The notes below the pieces were generated by a model, which ran no database searches, was not told where the DNA came from, and saw nothing but the letters and a program-made list of their open reading frames with translations. Of a stretch of 64,000 bases of DNA, positions 27,533 to 36,279 are shown piece after piece. Position 1 is the stretch's first letter; each line of letters starts with the position of its first letter. A program made the translations under genes and the position numbers. The stretch comes from Undibacterium sp. Jales W-56 (lineage in GTDB: Bacteria; Pseudomonadota; Gammaproteobacteria; Burkholderiales; Burkholderiaceae_D), in the NCBI RefSeq assembly GCF_025548535.1, contig NZ_JAJLQW010000008.1, forward strand, positions 1-64,000, written 5' to 3'.

Positions 27533-27727
27533 CAAGCGATTGCCTATTTGGATGAAAATTGCCTTTGAGCTGCAGCAAAGAAGTTAGCCTATCCATACGC
27601 CGTCACAGTCTTATCAAACAAACGTTGTTAACACGCTGCTTCTGGTGAAGCTCGTCATGAAGTCGCAATGCAATTCATAGGGCTTCGTCATGACAGTCGA
27701 TCTGAACTATCTATAGCGCGTTATGAC

Positions 27728-27743
27728 TACCGATTAATCGGTA
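27728..27743. promoter_or_regulatory. 16-bp perfect palindrome in the leader
   Basis: TACCGATTAATCGGTA reads identically on both strands. It lies 200 bp upstream of the PHP gene and is distinct in sequence from the CAAACGTTTG sites, so it may bind a second regulator. It is too short-looped to form a good RNA hairpin. Confidence 0.45.
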
Positions 27744-27944
27744 TTGGCCTGTCACTCCGGCAAAAGGAGTGCAGCCAAGGACAAGAAAAGTCTGCTACGG
27801 GATCTGTTCTTCTCTCCCACATGCGGCATCGATCTTGTTGCAGTTTTCAGCAGTGAACTTGCTTCAGATTTACCCGTATAGAAACAAAATCAGTCCGGCC
27901 CATTCCGGATCTATTTATAAATCGCTTTCAGGGAGAAACAATTC

Positions 27945-30764
27945 ATGCAACACCCAACCCACAGCAGCAAACTAAAAACGCTGGCATATCACCTCAGTCT
28001 GGTATGCGCGCTCGGACTCGGCACTGGCTGCACTGCCTATGCATCGATTGCCGACCATCACGAATTTGAAGCGACCTTGCACGTGCCATTTCGTGCCGAT
28101 CCGGCAGTCCGCACCGGCAATGAATCGCGCTACTTTACGATGGAATTCGACTTCCCTCTGCTGCAAACAGAGCAGTCCGTCACCTGGCGCCTGGAACTGG
28201 TCGCGCCGGACGGCAAGGTGGTCGATCGCTGGTATGGCGTAGAAAAATTATTGAAGCAAGCCGTCACCGCCAAAGTCTTGTGGGCCGGTCGCCGCTTCGG
28301 CAGCGCCAGTATGGCCGATGGCATCTATCAAGTCCGATTGACCGCAACGGCGAACGATACCGCGAAATTATCCGCGCTCGCATCAGGCGCCACCATGCCG
28401 GAAAAAATTGTCGAAAATGTTCTGCTCAAGGGCAAATCGGAAATCATCACGCAAAACTGGCCTATGTTGGTCGGCACTAAAGCCGCACCGGTCATGCCCA
28501 ACTTCGTGGCTTTACCAACCAAGGCTAAAGCGCCGCTGACATCCGCAACGGCAACGGGCATTACGACCAGAAGCGTCAGCGCCACGACCCGCCAATTCGC
28601 GGCCGCTCCGAATGCGTTGCCATACACGGTGTACTTCGGCAATCTGCATAGCCAGACCAATCACAGCGATGGCGGCGGTCCACTGAGCACCTGCACCGGC
28701 GCGCAAAATCCGCAATCTGCGGCACTCGGCCCAACGGATGCGTATCAATATGCAATGAACCGTGGCCTGGATTTTTTGATGACCTCGGAACATAACCACA
28801 TGTACGACGGCTCTGCCAGCACCAATCTGTCCGCCAATCCGGCTACCGCTAAAAATCTCTTCCAATCCGGTTTGACGGCTGCCGCCAGCTTCAATTCAGC
28901 GCATCCGAATTTCCTCGGTATTTATGGTCTGGAGTGGGGTGTCATCAGCAATGGCGGTCATCTGAATATTTTCAATACCAATGAATTGCTGGAATGGGAA
29001 TACAACAGCAGCAATCAACTCATCGGCGATACCTATACCGCAAAAAGCGATTACGCGGCACTGTACACGCTGATGCGTTCACGCGGCTGGATCGGTCAAT
29101 TCAATCATCCTGCAACCAGCGGTCAATTCATTGCGGGCGGCGTCGATCTTGGCTACACCGCCGATGGCGATCAGGCGATGGTCTTGTGTGAAGTCTTGAA
29201 CACTTCCGCATTTTCCAGCAATACTACCGAAACGGAGACCGGCCGCAGCAGTTATGAAGATGCCTGCAAAAAAGCCCTGGAAGCCGGTTACCATGTGGCC
29301 TTCAGTACCGATCAGGACAATCACTGCGCCAACTGGGGGGCGTCCTACACCAACCGTACCGGCGTCTTATTGCCCAATGGCAGCGCACTCAACAGCGCGA
29401 ACTTTATCGATGCATTAAAAGCGCGCCGCGTATTTGCGACCATGGATAAAAATTCCCAGTTGGTGCTGACCGCCAACGGTCACATCATGGGTGAGCGTTT
29501 CTCGAATAGCGGCAGCCTCAACCTGGTCGCCAACTTCAGCAGCAGCACCGGGCGTAGCGCGACCACCGTCGAGGTGTACGAAGGCGTACCTGGCCGCAAT
29601 GGCACAGTGAGCTTGCTTTCCAGCACGGCCACGACGACCATCACACCCGCCGTCGGCGAGCATTTTTACTATGCCAAAATCACCCAGGATGACGGCAATA
29701 TCCTGTGGTCGGCACCGGTCTGGGTCACGCAGACGACCGGCACGGTGGATACGACCCCACCGACCGTCAGCGCATCAGAAAGCGGCAACTCCGGCACCAT
29801 CACGCTGGCAGCGACTGCCAGTGATAATGTCGGTGTGACCAAGGTCGAGTTCTATGTTGATAACCTGTTGAAAGGTACGGCAAGCAGCGCACCATATAGC
29901 CTGGCGCTGAACTCCACGACCTTGACTAACGGCACGCATGCCTTGGTTGCCAAGGCGTATGACGCGGCCAATAATGTGGGCACCTCCAGCGCCGTCAGCT
30001 TCAGCGTGAGTAACGCCACCACTGACACCATCCCGCCGACCGTCAGCGCATCAGAAAGCGGTAGCAGCGGCAATATCACCCTGTCTGCCACAGCCAGCGA
30101 TAACGTCGGCGTGACCAAGGTCGAGTTCTATGTCGATGGCAGCTTGCAAGGCACCAGCACGACTGCACCTTATTCCATGAGCCTGGCATCGACTACCCTG
30201 AGCAATGGCACGCACAGCCTGATAGCCAAAGCTTACGACGCAGCGAATAATATCGGCACCTCCAGCGCCGTCAGCTTCACTGTCAATAACACGACTGCCA
30301 CGCAATTGATACTCAACGGCGGCTTTGAAAGCGCCAGCGCATCGTGGACGGCCAGCAGCGGCGTCATCAGTTCCGATACGACTCAGGCATCCCATGCAGG
30401 GGCATATAAGGCATGGCTGGATGGCTACGGCGCGACGCATACCGATACGCTGTACCAGCAAGTCACGATCCCGGCTGCCAGCACCTCGGCAACCCTGAGT
30501 TTCTGGTTGAAAATCGTCTCGAACGAAACCACCACGACCCAGACCTATGACACTTTGCAGGTACAAGTACGCAACAGCAGCAATAGCGTACTCGCGACAT
30601 TGGCAACTTACTCGAACTTGAACAAAGGCAGCTCTTACCTTAACAAGACTTTCGATCTGAGTGCCTACAAAGGCCAGACTATCCGCATCTATTTCCTCGG
30701 CGTAGAAAATTCAAGCAAAACGACCTCCTTCCTGATCGATGATGTCAGCCTGATTGCCCAATAA
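27945..30764 (+). CDS. Secreted PHP-domain metallohydrolase with Ig-like repeats
   Basis: A 939-residue exported protein. A signal peptide or lipoprotein-like leader (GLGTGC, Cys29) comes first, then about 190 residues of N-terminal beta domain. A PHP-superfamily domain follows at about 225-520, with GNLHSQTNHSDGGG and DFLMTSEHNHMYDG as metal-binding motifs and STDQDNH later. CehA/McbA-type hydrolases share these. Two nearly identical Ig-like repeats (about 605-690 and 700-785; KVEFYVDG type) and a C-terminal jelly-roll-like domain (about 790-939) suggest binding to a polymer or surface. AGGGAG lies nine bases before the ATG. The substrate is unknown; phosphoester or amide cleavage is possible. 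Confidence 0.75.
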   Translation: MQHPTHSSKLKTLAYHLSLVCALGLGTGCTAYASIADHHEFEATLHVPFRADPAVRTGNESRYFTMEFDFPLLQTEQSVTWRLELVAPDGKVVDRWYGVEKLLKQAVTAKVLWAGRRFGSASMADGIYQVRLTATANDTAKLSALASGATMPEKIVENVLLKGKSEIITQNWPMLVGTKAAPVMPNFVALPTKAKAPLTSATATGITTRSVSATTRQFAAAPNALPYTVYFGNLHSQTNHSDGGGPLSTCTGAQNPQSAALGPTDAYQYAMNRGLDFLMTSEHNHMYDGSASTNLSANPATAKNLFQSGLTAAASFNSAHPNFLGIYGLEWGVISNGGHLNIFNTNELLEWEYNSSNQLIGDTYTAKSDYAALYTLMRSRGWIGQFNHPATSGQFIAGGVDLGYTADGDQAMVLCEVLNTSAFSSNTTETETGRSSYEDACKKALEAGYHVAFSTDQDNHCANWGASYTNRTGVLLPNGSALNSANFIDALKARRVFATMDKNSQLVLTANGHIMGERFSNSGSLNLVANFSSSTGRSATTVEVYEGVPGRNGTVSLLSSTATTTITPAVGEHFYYAKITQDDGNILWSAPVWVTQTTGTVDTTPPTVSASESGNSGTITLAATASDNVGVTKVEFYVDNLLKGTASSAPYSLALNSTTLTNGTHALVAKAYDAANNVGTSSAVSFSVSNATTDTIPPTVSASESGSSGNITLSATASDNVGVTKVEFYVDGSLQGTSTTAPYSMSLASTTLSNGTHSLIAKAYDAANNIGTSSAVSFTVNNTTATQLILNGGFESASASWTASSGVISSDTTQASHAGAYKAWLDGYGATHTDTLYQQVTIPAASTSATLSFWLKIVSNETTTTQTYDTLQVQVRNSSNSVLATLATYSNLNKGSSYLNKTFDLSAYKGQTIRIYFLGVENSSKTTSFLIDDVSLIAQ

Positions 30765-30777
30765 TTTCAGGAATCCT

Positions 30778-30804
30778 ATCAGCCCGGCGCTACACCGGGC
30801 TGAT
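30778..30804 (+). terminator. Hairpin after the PHP gene
   Basis: Perfect 10-bp arms ATCAGCCCGG and CCGGGCTGAT with a 7-nt loop, 13 bp past the stop. No T-run follows directly. It may work with the next hairpin. Confidence 0.5.
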
Positions 30805-30819
30805 GCTGAACAGAAAAAC

Positions 30820-30857
30820 AAGCCGCCCGTGTTGTCCACATTGGCGGCTTTGTTTTT
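30820..30857. terminator. Bidirectional terminator between PHP and PhyH genes
   Basis: Arms AAGCCGCC (30820-30827) and GGCGGCTT (30843-30850) are followed by TGTTTTT on plus and by TGTTTTT on minus. It serves the two convergent genes on either side. Confidence 0.8.
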
Positions 30858-30877
30858 AACCCAGGCTATTTGCGAGT

Positions 30878-31717
30878 TTAGCGAAAACCCCTGACCGGAA
30901 AACCGGCACTACGCTGTATCCAATTCTTCGGCGAATACACCGTGCGTCCATCCGTCACATGCAAGGTATATGCATGGCGCGATACAGGCGAGCGATTCGG
31001 CGCGCTGTAATGCGGCAGCAAACCGTGAAAGCACACCAGGCTGCCGGCTTTGACTTCCAGCGGCACCGCGGTGCTGTCGTCGGGCCAAGGCGTTGCATCT
31101 AACTTCTCGACGCGCACCTGATCGCCTTCGCGGATAAAGCGTTCGCGTAATGGCGTGCGATGGCCGCCCGGTTCCGCCCATAGACAACCGTTTTCCAGCG
31201 AAGCATCCTCCAGCGCAAACCAGAAAGTCGTGACGCTGATCGGCGTGGTATCGAAATACGTCGCATCCTGGTGCCAGCGCACCTCCCCACCGATGCCAGG
31301 CTGCTTGAAGATATACATTGACTGCCATATCTGCGGCTCTGCCAGTCCGATATCCTGCGCGACCCGGGCAAGTTTTTCATCGCGTGAAAATGCGATAAAT
31401 ACCGGATCGATGTCATGCAATGCGTGTCCGATTTTATTGATCGATAAAGACTTCGCCTGCTTCAGTTCGCCATCGGCACCAAACGCCTCTTCCTCAAAAA
31501 AACAATGCACCTTATCGGCCGATTGCAAAAAATAATCGTCGGTGGATTTTTCCTGTTCCTGAGTGGTAAAAATCGACCGGCTTTGCGCCGGATCAAACGC
31601 ATCCACGATCAAACCGGCCCGCTCGCGCAGGGCAGCGATCTCTGCCGGCGATTTAAAATCCGGCAATACCACATAACCGTCCCGGACAAATTGCTCTTTT
31701 TGCGCTGCGCTCAACAT
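30878..31717 (-). CDS. Phytanoyl-CoA dioxygenase (PhyH) family protein
   Basis: An Fe(II)/2-oxoglutarate-dependent oxygenase-type protein of 279 residues from ATG 31717 (GAGGAG upstream at seven bases). The metal facial triad is visible as RWHQDATYF (His, Asp) and FHGLLPHYSAPNRS (distal His), with the Arg that would bind 2-oxoglutarate shortly after (SRHAYTLHV). The physiological substrate is unknown. Eukaryotic PhyH acts on phytanoyl-CoA, while bacterial members act on many small molecules. A second PhyH-like gene lies at 44.1 kb. It diverges from the KAS III gene. Confidence 0.87.
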   Translation of the reverse strand: MLSAAQKEQFVRDGYVVLPDFKSPAEIAALRERAGLIVDAFDPAQSRSIFTTQEQEKSTDDYFLQSADKVHCFFEEEAFGADGELKQAKSLSINKIGHALHDIDPVFIAFSRDEKLARVAQDIGLAEPQIWQSMYIFKQPGIGGEVRWHQDATYFDTTPISVTTFWFALEDASLENGCLWAEPGGHRTPLRERFIREGDQVRVEKLDATPWPDDSTAVPLEVKAGSLVCFHGLLPHYSAPNRSPVSRHAYTLHVTDGRTVYSPKNWIQRSAGFPVRGFR

Positions 31718-32050
31718 GATTTTCTCCTCTGCGATCATTGATAAAAATAGCGGGAACAGACTATGTTCTGCCATCAAGTTTGCCACAGCCGGCCCATTTT
31801 CTGGCGACAACGGCCAGATTGACATAAGCCACGTGCGCTGGCATCAGCGACCTCTGATACCGCACATCAGTATTTTAGCGATGCCAGGAAATTGCCCGCG
31901 TCACCTGAGTGGCGCTCAGCCCCCTGAGAAAAAATTCAGCCATCAAAGAAGGCGTCAAATTCATTGAACATCACCAATATTGTGTAAAATTGGGCGGCAT
32001 CGTCGCGCATTTTTTTGCTGCGGCCTCCTTATTACAAGAAAGACATCGAG

Positions 32051-33172
32051 ATGAATACAGTCGTCATCAGCGGCACCGGTTTATTTACCCCATCGCTCTC
32101 CATCAGCAACGAAGAACTCATCGCCAGCTTCAACGCCTACGTCAATCAGTTCAATACCCAAAACGCCGCAGCGATCGCCAGCGGCGAAGTCGTCGCACTC
32201 GAAGAATCCAGCGTCGGCTTCATCGAAAAAGCCTCAGGCATCAAATCGCGTTTCGTCATCGACAAAGAAGGCGTACTCGACATCAATCGCATGGTGCCGC
32301 GCATCCCGGAACGCAGCGACGAGGAACCGTCGGTCATGTGCGAAATGGCCGTGGCTGCGGCTACCCAAGCCTTACAACGCGCTGGCCGCACTGCCGCCGA
32401 TGTGGATGCCGTGATCTGCGCCGCCAGCAATATGCAGCGCGGTTATCCGGCGATGGCAGTCGAAATTCAAAATGCGCTGGGCATCGAGGGTTTCGGCTAC
32501 GACATCAACGTCGCCTGTTCGTCAGCAACCTTCGGCATCCAGGCCGCCGTCACCGCGATCCAGAGCGGGCAAGCACGGGCCGTCCTGGTGGTGAATCCGG
32601 AAATCACCAGCGGCCACCTGAACTGGCGCGACCGCGACAGCCACTTCATCTTCGGCGATGCCTGCACCGCGATCTTACTCGAGCGCGCCGACCTCGCTAC
32701 GTCCGACTATCAATTTGACATCGTCGGCCTGAAGCTGAAGACGCAATTCTCCAATAACATCCGCAATAACTTCGGTTTCTTAAACCGCGCCGATGAATCC
32801 GGTATCGGCAAGCCGGACAAACTGTTCCGCCAGCAAGGCCGTAAAGTATTCAAAGAAGTCTGCCCGATGGCAGCCGCCACCATCACCGCCACGGTACAAG
32901 AAGCCGGCATCCAGATCCCCGATGTCCAGCGCTTCTGGCTGCATCAGGCCAACCTCAACATGAACCTGCTGATCGCCCGCATGATCCTCGGCCGCGACGC
33001 CACACCGGACGAATCGCCGACGATCCTCGACACCTACGCCAACACCTCATCGGCAGGCTCCATCATCGCCTTCCACAAGCATCAGGCCGATTTAGCCAAA
33101 GGCGCAGTCGGCGTGATCTGCTCGTTTGGTGCGGGTTATTCGATCGGTTGCGTGGTGGTGAAAAAACGCTGA
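32051..33172 (+). CDS. Beta-ketoacyl-ACP synthase III-like enzyme
   Basis: A thiolase-fold condensing enzyme of 373 residues, with Cys in VACSSATFG, His in WLHQANLNMN and Asn in TYANTSSAGS, so the Cys-His-Asn triad is complete. It is longer than FabH (about 320) because of an insertion near residues 30-75 (NAYVNQFNTQNAA through DKEGVLDINRM). It may start fatty-acid synthesis with an unusual primer or serve a secondary pathway. No acyl carrier or other fab genes are adjacent, so it is not in the standard fab cluster. Confidence 0.85.
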   Translation: MNTVVISGTGLFTPSLSISNEELIASFNAYVNQFNTQNAAAIASGEVVALEESSVGFIEKASGIKSRFVIDKEGVLDINRMVPRIPERSDEEPSVMCEMAVAAATQALQRAGRTAADVDAVICAASNMQRGYPAMAVEIQNALGIEGFGYDINVACSSATFGIQAAVTAIQSGQARAVLVVNPEITSGHLNWRDRDSHFIFGDACTAILLERADLATSDYQFDIVGLKLKTQFSNNIRNNFGFLNRADESGIGKPDKLFRQQGRKVFKEVCPMAAATITATVQEAGIQIPDVQRFWLHQANLNMNLLIARMILGRDATPDESPTILDTYANTSSAGSIIAFHKHQADLAKGAVGVICSFGAGYSIGCVVVKKR

Positions 33173-33190
33173 ATTTAAAATAAGGTATGC

Positions 33191-33259
33191 CCAGCCCGCA
33201 CTATCCATGCGGGTTTCCAGCCTATCACCTTGGAAACCCGCATGAATAGTGCGGGCTGG
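33191..33259. repeat. Long palindromic repeat after the KAS III gene
   Basis: Two 29-base arms, 33191-33219 and 33231-33259, are reverse complements at 28 of 29 positions with an 11-nt loop. The arm contains CCCGCACTATCCATGCGG, which recurs at 43540-43557. It can fold as a 29-bp hairpin and lies 18 bp after the KAS III stop, so it may end or protect the transcript. No T-run follows. Confidence 0.85.
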
Positions 33260-33372
33260 AAATAGTCGTTTAATTTTTTATCACTGATAGCCAACCGGAA
33301 AATAAGGCAATTCAACTAGACACACTGTCCCTACTGACTCCCAAAGCACCGGTATGCAGAGCGAGTTGCCTA

Positions 33373-33412
33373 AAAAATGCCGCATACTCGCAATGAGCCG
33401 ATGCGGCATTTT
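33373..33412 (-). terminator. Terminator of the GH43 gene
   Basis: On the minus strand the arms AAAATGCCGCAT and ATGCGGCATTTT flank a 16-nt loop and end in a T-run (complement of 33373-33377). It lies about 12 bp past the stop codon. Confidence 0.85.
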
Positions 33413-33423
33413 AATAACTGCAA

Positions 33424-34800
33424 TTACTTCAACCGTACCATGCTCCACTGCTGATTGGCAGCGCCGGTCGGATTCCATTGAATGACTCTGGCGCCATTCG
33501 CTGTGCTCAGGTTCAATACATCGAGCGGCAGGCCGCTCAGGTTAGATTCGATCAGGTAAAAACCTGCGCTGCCGGTAAAGTTCCACTTTTGGCCATTGCC
33601 GCCCCAGTACGGCCATTGCGCGATGCTCGCACCAGCCGTGGCGGCATTGCCATAGACGTCGAGACTTTGCAGGCTGTTGGCGTTGATCATGCTGTAGTAG
33701 CCGGTGCCTTGGTTGATCACATACCATTGCTGATTTTTTGTGCCGGAATAGGTGTACTGCTCAGCCAGATACACCGGGTTGCCATTGATCGTGGTGGCGT
33801 TGGTGTCGATGGTCAGGTCCTTGCCGCTATGACGTGCGGTGAAACGGTACAGGCCATCGCTGACACCGCCGCAACTGGCGACAGAAAAATTGCGCGTGAG
33901 GTTAGGCCAGCCGCCGCTGTAGGTCATTTTCAGCAAATCCAATTTGGCGTTACCGCCGTCATTCAGATCGTAGTAGTGTGTGGAGACGTAGTTGCAACCA
34001 TTGTCTTTCAACACGCCGATGTGGCCAGGGCCTTTGTATTTGCCATCGACATTCGGCAAGGCAATACGGGTATCGGTGTACGGTCCGGTGACACTGGTGG
34101 AGCGCGATACTTCAATGTAATACGTGCTGTTCACGCCCTGGCAGCATTTGCCGCGATTCACAAACAGGTAGTAGTAATCGCCGTTACGGGTGATATACGG
34201 CGCCTCCATATCGGAGCCGCCACCGCCCAGGATGTGGGTCACGCCGGATGCCAGCTTGCCTGTGCTTTGGTTGATTTCAGCAACACCGATACCACCGAAG
34301 AAGGATCCGTAAGACAGGTAAATTTTACCGTTGTGATCGCGGAATACGGCAGGATCAATCGCGTTGATTTCGGCACTGCCGCCATACGATTCGACCACGA
34401 TACCGAGATCAGTCCAGCCCGGATTTTTCAGCGAGGCCGATCTTGCCACGCCGATCGCCGAGACCGAGCTGCCAAAGCTCGAAACCGAATAATAAATATA
34501 GTAATAGCCATTCATATGGATCACATCGGGGGCCCAGAACGAGCCACCGAAATTGGGAATCTTGTTCTTGATCCAGGCTGGATAGGTGCTGAATACGGGA
34601 CCCGGTCCGCCCGTCCAGCTAGTCAGATCTTTCGATGTCGAATACCAGATGCCGGTGCCGGTGGTGAAGTTAAAGTAAGTATCCTCATCTTTGGTAATGG
34701 TGCCGGGGTCGTGGGCATTTTGCAGGCCGGACAGGTCGATCGCGGATGCGCAGTCGACGAAGAATGCAAGGCATATGCATGCCATGAATTTAAAAAACAT
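33424..34800 (-). CDS. Secreted GH43 arabinan endo-1,5-alpha-L-arabinosidase with ricin-type lectin domain
   Basis: An extracellular enzyme of 458 residues predicted to cut alpha-1,5-arabinan of pectin. A signal peptide ends near residue 20 (DCASA). The GH43 five-bladed domain spans about 25-320, with Asp31 (AHDPGTI, base), Asp149 (NAIDPAVF) and Glu199 (DMEAPY, acid). A beta-trefoil ricin/CBM13-like domain (about 325-458) shows repeated QQWYV, QKWNF and QQWSM motifs and would bind carbohydrate. The gene stands alone, with a terminator 12 bp downstream and a long upstream gap. Its neighbours give no transporter for arabinose oligomers. Confidence 0.9.
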   Translation of the reverse strand: MFFKFMACICLAFFVDCASAIDLSGLQNAHDPGTITKDEDTYFNFTTGTGIWYSTSKDLTSWTGGPGPVFSTYPAWIKNKIPNFGGSFWAPDVIHMNGYYYIYYSVSSFGSSVSAIGVARSASLKNPGWTDLGIVVESYGGSAEINAIDPAVFRDHNGKIYLSYGSFFGGIGVAEINQSTGKLASGVTHILGGGGSDMEAPYITRNGDYYYLFVNRGKCCQGVNSTYYIEVSRSTSVTGPYTDTRIALPNVDGKYKGPGHIGVLKDNGCNYVSTHYYDLNDGGNAKLDLLKMTYSGGWPNLTRNFSVASCGGVSDGLYRFTARHSGKDLTIDTNATTINGNPVYLAEQYTYSGTKNQQWYVINQGTGYYSMINANSLQSLDVYGNAATAGASIAQWPYWGGNGQKWNFTGSAGFYLIESNLSGLPLDVLNLSTANGARVIQWNPTGAANQQWSMVRLK

Positions 34801-35395
34801 AGTCTCACCTTATCAATTTTTATTGGAGGATTTGTATTTGTGTTGTTTTTTATTGGGTATATCGGGATAGAAAAAAGTAGATAGTTAGGTCCTTTGTGAT
34901 GGTCTGAGCGAAGAGAATGATAGGTCGGGCAAGTGATGCCCGCTCTCCATCTTAGGACTCTGCATAAATCCGGCCAATCACTTTTTTATCGCTACCGATA
35001 TCCATTCCGGTATCCGTTCCGGAATGACGGATCGATATCGCGCAAGACCTGCGGCAATCGTCAAAAATGGCCGTCACCACCTAAACGTAGAGTAGCAAGC
35101 AACTCAATGGACGCTAAGGCAACAAGATATTCAATGCGCGCTTCCGCACTTATCGCGCCTTTGAAGAGAATCTGTCCTTTACATCAAAATCGCGGGCGAC
35201 TGTGTTAGTCTCGAATAGATCCAAGAGTTTTCGGCCCTGTCACTATCGATACCTACAATCCGCCTGAAAATCGATACCTTATTAGTAGGATGTTTTCTTG
35301 CCCCGCCCGATCTGACAAACCTTGACTACGGGTTTCTGGTCAGTAAAAATCAGGACATATTGGTTGGACAATTCATGATTGAGGTAGAACCCACA
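34801..35395. other. Intergenic region upstream of the GH43 and sensor genes
   Basis: No gene was seen in these 595 bp. Structures present: an imperfect palindrome CATTCCGG-N8-CCGGAATG near 35006-35029 inside a larger GATATC-flanked repeat, and ATCGATACCT twice (about 35247 and 35269). The region must hold the divergent promoters of both flanking genes. The start of the sensor gene is set by GAGGT before ATG 35396. Confidence 0.45.
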
Positions 35396-36205
35396 ATGAA
35401 TTCAGATGCAACCACTGCGTGGGAACAAAGCCGGCTTGACGAATTGCGCAAGTACGCGATTCTCGATACAAAAGATACAAAAGATACAAAAGCCGACCCG
35501 GCCTTAGACCGGATCACCCAATTGGCCGCAACGATCTGCCAGACTCCGATTGCTGCGATTACGTTCATTGACGAACAGCATGAGTGGTATAAATCTGTGT
35601 ACGGCGCGCATTATATGGCACAAGATCGCGCGCTTGCTCCAGGAAATCTGGTCGTCAAAGACCGGTCGTTCGTGATGATATCCCACCTGTCGCAACGGCT
35701 GCGCTATACCGACAAAGTGCAGATTGACCCGGCTAATTCCTGCGTATTCTATGCTGCGGTGCCTTTGCTGTCAGAAAATGGCCTGCCCTTGGGCACACTG
35801 GCAGTTCATGATTTTGTGACGCGTCAACTTACCCAGCCGCAGCAAAATGCATTAGTCACTTTGGCCGAGCAAGTGATGACGCATATCGAGCTAGACCAGC
35901 AACGACAAGCACATCAGCGGTTAACCAAGGATCTCGCCCACCTCAACTTAGCCTTATTCAAACAGGCCGAAGAGCGGCATCAGCATGCACAATCTTTAAT
36001 CGCCATTGCGAGCGATACTGCACGCATAGCCGGTTGGGCAATCCGATTGCCGGAACAGGAATTAATCTGGCCTGAAGAGGCGGCCCAGCTGCATGAAATG
36101 CCGAAGGCTTATCATCAGCCCACTCTGGAGGAAGTATTTGCCTATTCTGTGCCAGAATATCGTCACATCGTGAGGTCAGCGTATCAGCGATGGCACACCG
36201 TTTGA
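35396..36205 (+). pseudogene. N-terminal GAF-PAS fragment of a frameshifted GGDEF/EAL sensor
   Basis: A reading frame of 269 codons giving a GAF domain (about 20-165, RITQLAATICQTPIAAITFIDE), a linker helix, and the first part of a PAS domain (GWAIRLPEQELIWPEEAAQLHEM). It ends abruptly after YQRWHTV. The expected PAS continuation, SDGTPFDEELQILIDRGRRIWVRIMGRAV, is present in the next frame from 36186 to about 36285, so one indel lies close to 36180. A second indel at the GGGGG run at 36283-36287 moves to the frame of the next CDS. A tandem GATACAAAA triplicate encodes DTKDTKDTK near residue 24. Confidence 0.75.
35465..35491 (+). repeat. Three tandem copies of GATACAAAA
   Basis: The 9-bp unit occurs three times with no mismatches inside the coding sequence and keeps frame (Asp-Thr-Lys repeated). 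Related GAF proteins normally have one acidic turn here, so copies may have been gained by slippage. Confidence 0.85.
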
Positions 36206-36279
36206 CGAAGAATTGCAGATTCTTATTGATAGAGGACGCAGGATTTGGGTCAGAATAATGGGCCGTGCAGTAAAAAATC

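Larger units (their letters stand above)
27185..27944 (+). other. Long regulatory region / leader before the PHP-domain gene
   Basis: This gap of about 760 bp has no credible gene. Its left half is AT-rich and holds a promoter-like pair and two CAAACGTTTG palindromes. Its right half holds the 16-bp palindrome at 27728, a CACTCC/GGAGTG hairpin at 27752-27771, and the TCGTCATGA repeats at 27651 and 27686. If transcription starts near 27525 the leader would be about 420 nt. No known riboswitch class was recognised. Confidence 0.5.

Noticed and set aside
27752..27850. Possible riboswitch in the PHP-gene leader
   Set aside because: The CACTCC/GGAGTG hairpin and GGCAAAA/AGCC strings recall cyclic-di-GMP riboswitches, but the conserved core strings of that class are absent, so no call was made.
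33478..34884. Long plus-strand frame of 468 codons opposite the GH43 gene
   Set aside because: It is a shadow of the GH43 frame. The minus strand has signal peptide, catalytic residues and a ricin-type domain, and the plus frame has none.
34933..35208. Plus-strand open frame in the GH43-sensor gap
   Set aside because: Composition is unlike neighbouring genes, there is no ribosome binding site, and it overlaps palindromic regulatory-looking sequence.
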